Shown piece by piece: positions 5,644-8,223 of a stretch of 8,223 bases of DNA (positions are counted from its first letter, which is position 1; every line of letters starts with the position of its first letter). Location of the stretch: NCBI GenBank assembly GCA_007135505.1, contig SLIS01000011.1:1-8223 (forward strand), in the 5' to 3' direction. The position numbers were made by a program, and so were the translations under genes. Below the pieces are notes generated by a model, which was not told the DNA's origin, made no database searches, and saw only the letters and a program-made list of their open reading frames with translations. This stretch comes from Halovivax sp. Its GTDB lineage: Archaea > Halobacteriota > Halobacteria > Halobacteriales > Natrialbaceae.

Positions 5644-6915
5644 CTAGGGCCGCGTCTCGGCGATCTCCTCGATCGCCCCCGACAACGTGTCGATGCCGTG
5701 CTGGATCGTCGGCTCGTCGACGTCGAACGTCGCGGTGTGGTGGCCCCCGGGGTGGTCCGTGCCGACGCCGACGTAGCAGGCCAGGCCGCCGTTGTCCTGG
5801 ACTTCCTTCATGAGGAAGGTCGCGTCCTCGCTGCCGCCGAGAGCCGATTGATCCACGACGTCCTCGACCCCGTCGACGGTTTCGGCGACGTCCCCGACGA
5901 GCGCGCGGAGTTCGTCGTCGCTCTCGGCACTCGGGGCCTCGGCGCCGATCTCGACCTCGAGTTCGCAGCCGTGCATCTCGGCGGCCGCCTCGAGAGTCCG
6001 CTCGACGCGGTCGCTCATGTAGGTCATCAGGTCGGTCGTCTGCCCGCGCACCTCGGCGACGAGTTTCGCCTCTTCGGCGATGATGTTGGCCGCGTCGCCG
6101 GCCTCGACGACGCCGACGTTGACCCGCGTCGGGCCGTCGGAGTGGCGGGGGATGGCGTAGCAATTCTGGATCGCGGTGGCTAGGGCCTGAATGGCGTTTC
6201 GGCCTTCTTCAGGCGTCGCTCCGGCGTGGGCGGGTTCGCCGGTGAACGTCGCCTCCAGGTGGCGCACGGCGAGGAAGTCGTCGATGCCGCCGACGACCGT
6301 GCCGGTCGGGTGATCGAGCCCGACGTGGAGGGCCAGGAGGTACTCGACGTCGTCGAGGTGTGCGCTCTTGGCCATCGACTTGCCGCCGCCGATGACCTCC
6401 TCGGCCGGCTGGAAGAACACCTTGAGCGTTCCCTGGAAGTCGCTCTCCGCGACGGCTTCGAGGACGCCGACCCCGATGGCGGCGTGGGCGTCGTGGCCAC
6501 AGGCGTGCATCGATTCACCCGTCTCGGAGCGGAATCCCTCGGCAACCGGGAGGTGTTCGTCGTCGTCCGATTCGACCTGTGGGAGGCCGTCGATGTCGAC
6601 GCGAAGGCCGATCGTCGGCCCCTCACCGCGCTCGATAACCGCGACGGCACCCGTGTACCCGCCCTCGAGTCGCTCGAGGACGTCGGGATCGGCGCCGGCG
6701 TCGTGGGCTCGGTCGAACCACCGCTCGAGTTCGTCGTCGTCCGGTACGGCGAGGCGGTGGCTCCCCTCGATCGCGTCGGGGCCGACGTGGAGGCCGTCGA
6801 GATCGAGGCCCTCGAGGCGCTCGACGATACGGGCGGTGGTCTCGAATTCGCACCAGGCGGGTTCCGGGTGGCGGTGCAGTTCCCGCCGGAGATTCACTGG
6901 ATCGATTGCGGACAT
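5644..6915 (-). CDS. M20 family amidohydrolase, AbgA-like (p-aminobenzoyl-glutamate hydrolase subunit A type)
   Basis: This is a metal-dependent amidohydrolase of peptidase family M20, 423 residues, cytoplasmic. It shows the M20D-type zinc site: H137-A-C139-G-H141-D-A-H144, then QPAEE at 169-173 with the catalytic Glu pair, and GHH at the C-terminus with H392/H393. An inserted dimerisation (lid) domain occupies about residues 185-300. The layout and wording follow E. coli AbgA closely as I recall it: SRVNVGV-like RVNVGVVEAG, AHAG-PE-GRNA, and GSEDAT. AbgA cleaves p-aminobenzoyl-glutamate together with AbgB. No AbgB-like partner is present here, so the true substrate may be another N-acyl amino acid or peptide. 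I chose the ATG at 6915 rather than the GTG at 6927 because a TATA-like element sits 20-29 bases before the ATG. A uS10-like gene lies 68 bases upstream on the same strand. Confidence 0.85.
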   Translation of the reverse strand: MSAIDPVNLRRELHRHPEPAWCEFETTARIVERLEGLDLDGLHVGPDAIEGSHRLAVPDDDELERWFDRAHDAGADPDVLERLEGGYTGAVAVIERGEGPTIGLRVDIDGLPQVESDDDEHLPVAEGFRSETGESMHACGHDAHAAIGVGVLEAVAESDFQGTLKVFFQPAEEVIGGGKSMAKSAHLDDVEYLLALHVGLDHPTGTVVGGIDDFLAVRHLEATFTGEPAHAGATPEEGRNAIQALATAIQNCYAIPRHSDGPTRVNVGVVEAGDAANIIAEEAKLVAEVRGQTTDLMTYMSDRVERTLEAAAEMHGCELEVEIGAEAPSAESDDELRALVGDVAETVDGVEDVVDQSALGGSEDATFLMKEVQDNGGLACYVGVGTDHPGGHHTATFDVDEPTIQHGIDTLSGAIEEIAETRP

Positions 6916-6934
6916 GGGTCGATCCACGGACGAA

Positions 6935-6944
6935 GTACGTAAAA
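6935..6944 (-). promoter_or_regulatory. Putative TATA element of the M20 hydrolase gene
   Basis: On the - strand, TTTTACGTAC lies 20-29 bases before the ATG at 6915. This fits a leaderless transcript and supports the ATG over the upstream GTG. It also means the hydrolase can be expressed separately from the uS10-like gene upstream. Confidence 0.45.
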
Positions 6945-6983
6945 TCGTGCCGGCTCCGGCGAACCGCGATCGGCTCGATCGCG

Positions 6984-7316
6984 TCAGCTGCGTCCCATCC
7001 CGTGGATCTGTTCGATCTCGACTTCGACGCGGACGGAGTCGGGGAACGAGCGCTTCGCAACGGTGCGAGCGAGCTCCTGATGGCCGTGAATTTCGAGCTC
7101 GCGGGTGAAGACGGTGTAGGACCAGGGTTCGGACCGCCGGTCGTCGTCGGCGTGGAGTCGGCGGTGTTGGGGAACGCGAAGGCGGGTAGGCGGATGTGAG
7201 TGCGGGCCCTTCAGGGCGGCGCCTTTTCGCTCCGCTGTCGACTTGATGTCGCCGACCACGCCGTCGAGGGCGGCCCGATCACCGCTCTGGAGCGTGAGGG
7301 AGGTGACGAAGGTCAT
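6984..7316 (-). CDS. uS10/mL48 family protein (paralogue of ribosomal protein S10)
   Basis: The 110-residue product follows the S10 pattern. It opens with the strand MTFVTSLTLQSGDR and a helix (LDGVVGDIKSTAERKG). A KGPHSHPPTRLRVPQ segment matches the KGPxxLPT loop of S10. The strand YTVFTRELEIHGH follows, then FPDSVRVEVEIEQI at the end. The length matches S10 (about 100 residues). True S10 of archaea lies in the elongation factor operon and is more basic and more conserved, so this is a second, divergent copy of the kind annotated in haloarchaea as uS10/mL48 family. Its role is unknown; it may bind ribosomes under some condition or act off the ribosome. The ATG at 7316 has AGGTGA about 7 bases upstream, a fair Shine-Dalgarno, and a TATA-like element further up. 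The M20 gene follows on the same strand, and a Nudix gene is divergent. Confidence 0.8.
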   Translation of the reverse strand: MTFVTSLTLQSGDRAALDGVVGDIKSTAERKGAALKGPHSHPPTRLRVPQHRRLHADDDRRSEPWSYTVFTRELEIHGHQELARTVAKRSFPDSVRVEVEIEQIHGMGRS

Positions 7317-7343
7317 TGATCGTCACCTAGTCCACCACGGGAG

Positions 7344-7353
7344 CCTAAAAACC
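7344..7353 (-). promoter_or_regulatory. Putative TATA element of the uS10-like gene
   Basis: On the - strand, GGTTTTTAGG lies 28-37 bases before the ATG at 7316, within the 96-base divergent region shared with the Nudix gene. With AGGTGA close to the start codon, a short leadered mRNA is possible here, unlike most genes in the window. Confidence 0.45.
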
Positions 7354-7378
7354 TCCCGAGATACGATCGACAGTCCGA

Positions 7379-7390
7379 TATTCTCATTAC
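7379..7390 (+). promoter_or_regulatory. Putative TATA element of the Nudix gene
   Basis: ATATTCTCATTA, 23-34 bases before the ATG at 7413, is the only AT-rich patch at the right distance. It indicates a leaderless transcript divergent from the uS10-like gene. Confidence 0.4.
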
Positions 7391-7412
7391 GGCTCGACCG
7401 TTATTGCCCGCA

Positions 7413-7850
7413 ATGGCAGTCGAAGCTACGAGCGCAGGCGCGATCCTCTTCCGCGATACGCGGGGCCGGCGCGAGTATCTTCTGCTCAAGAGTCGCCCGG
7501 GTGACTGGGAGTTTCCGAAGGGCGGCGTCGAGGGAGACGAAGAACTACAGCAGACGGCGATCCGCGAAGTGAAGGAAGAGGCAGGTATAGAGCAGTTCAG
7601 ACTACTCGACGGCTTTCGCGAGGACTACAGCTACGTCTTCGAGGCCAACGGGAAGACCATCCACAAGACGGTTCACCTGTTCATCGCCCGGTCGTTCGAG
7701 GCGAGTGCGGAGCTCTCGAACGAGCACCGCGATCTCCAGTGGCGCGACTACGAGCAGGCGATCAACACCGTCACGCAGGACGGTCCGCGCGAGATCCTCG
7801 AACGGGCACACGAACATATCGACCAGCTCGAGGAAGAACAGGAACAGTAG
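7413..7850 (+). CDS. Nudix hydrolase, diadenosine tetraphosphatase (Ap4A hydrolase) type
   Basis: This small enzyme hydrolyses nucleoside diphosphates linked to another group. The best family match is bis(5'-nucleosyl)-tetraphosphatase, which clears Ap4A and related dinucleotides. The 145-residue product has a perfect Nudix box at 37-59: G37, E43, then R51-E-V-K-E-E-A-G-I59, matching GX5EX7REUXEEXGU. The Glu residues bind the catalytic Mg2+. Before the box is WEFPKGG, and after it are Y72/Y74 and KTVHLFIA (85-92), which resemble Ap4A hydrolases. The C-terminus is acidic. I chose the ATG at 7413; the TTG at 7404 would add only three residues and sits too close to the promoter. It is a single-gene unit, divergent from the uS10-like gene. 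Substrate specificity cannot be fixed from sequence alone. Confidence 0.85.
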   Translation: MAVEATSAGAILFRDTRGRREYLLLKSRPGDWEFPKGGVEGDEELQQTAIREVKEEAGIEQFRLLDGFREDYSYVFEANGKTIHKTVHLFIARSFEASAELSNEHRDLQWRDYEQAINTVTQDGPREILERAHEHIDQLEEEQEQ

Positions 7851-8040
7851 CCGTCCGCGGAACACGCGGAGTCTCGTGTAACGTACGGAACCACCGGGGA
7901 AGGGGAAACGGGGTCGGTACACGGAGCGACGGGTGCGCGGAGCGGCTGGTTCGAGCGATGTCGGCCCGGCTGCTCTCCCGGGAGCGCTATCGGCGAGCAC
8001 GATGCTCCGGGTCCGGTGGCCGTCGACGGATCGACCTCGT

Positions 8041-8051
8041 AAGGACTTTAC
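8041..8051 (+). promoter_or_regulatory. Putative TATA element of the last gene
   Basis: AAGGACTTTAC lies 25-35 bases before the ATG at 8076, the spacing of a leaderless haloarchaeal promoter. The 225 bases between the Nudix stop and this ATG hold no other gene that I can support. Confidence 0.4.
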
Positions 8052-8075
8052 CTCCCTTCTCGATTGGTTCAGACG

Positions 8076-8223
8076 ATGCTCGAGGCGGCGGTGGCGGACG
8101 CGATCGGCGACGGGTGGAAGCGACGCACGGCCCTCGGGAGCCTCCTCGCCGTTCCGATGCTGCTCGCGATTCCGGCCGGCCTGTACCTCGATCCGTGGCT
8201 CGTACTCGTCGCCGTGGTCCCGG
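8076..8223 (+). CDS. Start of a membrane protein gene, cut by the window end
   Basis: Only the first 49 codons are present. After an N-terminal segment with a basic patch (DGWKRRTA), a hydrophobic stretch runs from about residue 19 to 38 (LGSLLAVPMLLAIPAG). A short LYLDPW turn follows, then another hydrophobic run (LVLVAVVP) at the end of the window. This pattern suggests an integral membrane protein with at least two membrane segments close together. A promoter-like element precedes the ATG. I do not recognise the family. Confidence 0.55.
   Translation, partial: MLEAAVADAIGDGWKRRTALGSLLAVPMLLAIPAGLYLDPWLVLVAVVP

Overview
The window looks like a piece of a haloarchaeal (Halobacteria, Euryarchaeota) chromosome. 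G+C is high, and the real proteins are strongly rich in Asp and Glu, as expected of salt-in organisms. Several families are typically archaeal: the DtdA-type D-aminoacyl-tRNA deacylase, FtsZ1, a geranylgeranyl reductase for ether lipids, and a haloarchaeal uS10 paralogue. Most genes have an AT-rich TATA-like element about 25-30 bases before the start codon and no Shine-Dalgarno, which is the usual leaderless haloarchaeal layout.

Left part (1-2982, + strand): dtdA, which removes D-amino acids from mischarged tRNA, then a 331-base intergenic region with several small inverted repeats, then the cell-division GTPase gene ftsZ1. Middle part (2983-4953): a plant-type [2Fe-2S] ferredoxin on the - strand ends tail to tail with ftsZ1. 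It is divergent from a geranylgeranyl reductase family FAD protein on the + strand. This pair is plausibly an electron donor and its flavoprotein acceptor in saturation of isoprenoid lipid chains. From 4954 to 5643 there is no intact gene. That stretch holds an unusual 77-base nested inverted repeat, two further hairpins, and the remains of a small zinc-ribbon-like gene on the - strand. In that relic the second Cys of each CxxC knuckle appears lost, one to Arg and one to an in-frame TGA.

Right part (5644-8223): an AbgA-like M20 amidohydrolase and, upstream of it on the same (-) strand, a uS10/mL48-family paralogue of ribosomal protein S10. Divergent from the latter is a Nudix hydrolase of the Ap4A-hydrolase type. 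A membrane protein gene begins at 8076 and runs off the window.

No CRISPR array, tRNA, rRNA, complete insertion sequence, prophage or recognisable defence system is seen. The window is mostly core housekeeping sequence. The points most worth a second look are the decayed zinc-ribbon gene, the nested inverted repeat, the ferredoxin/reductase pairing and the uS10 paralogue.
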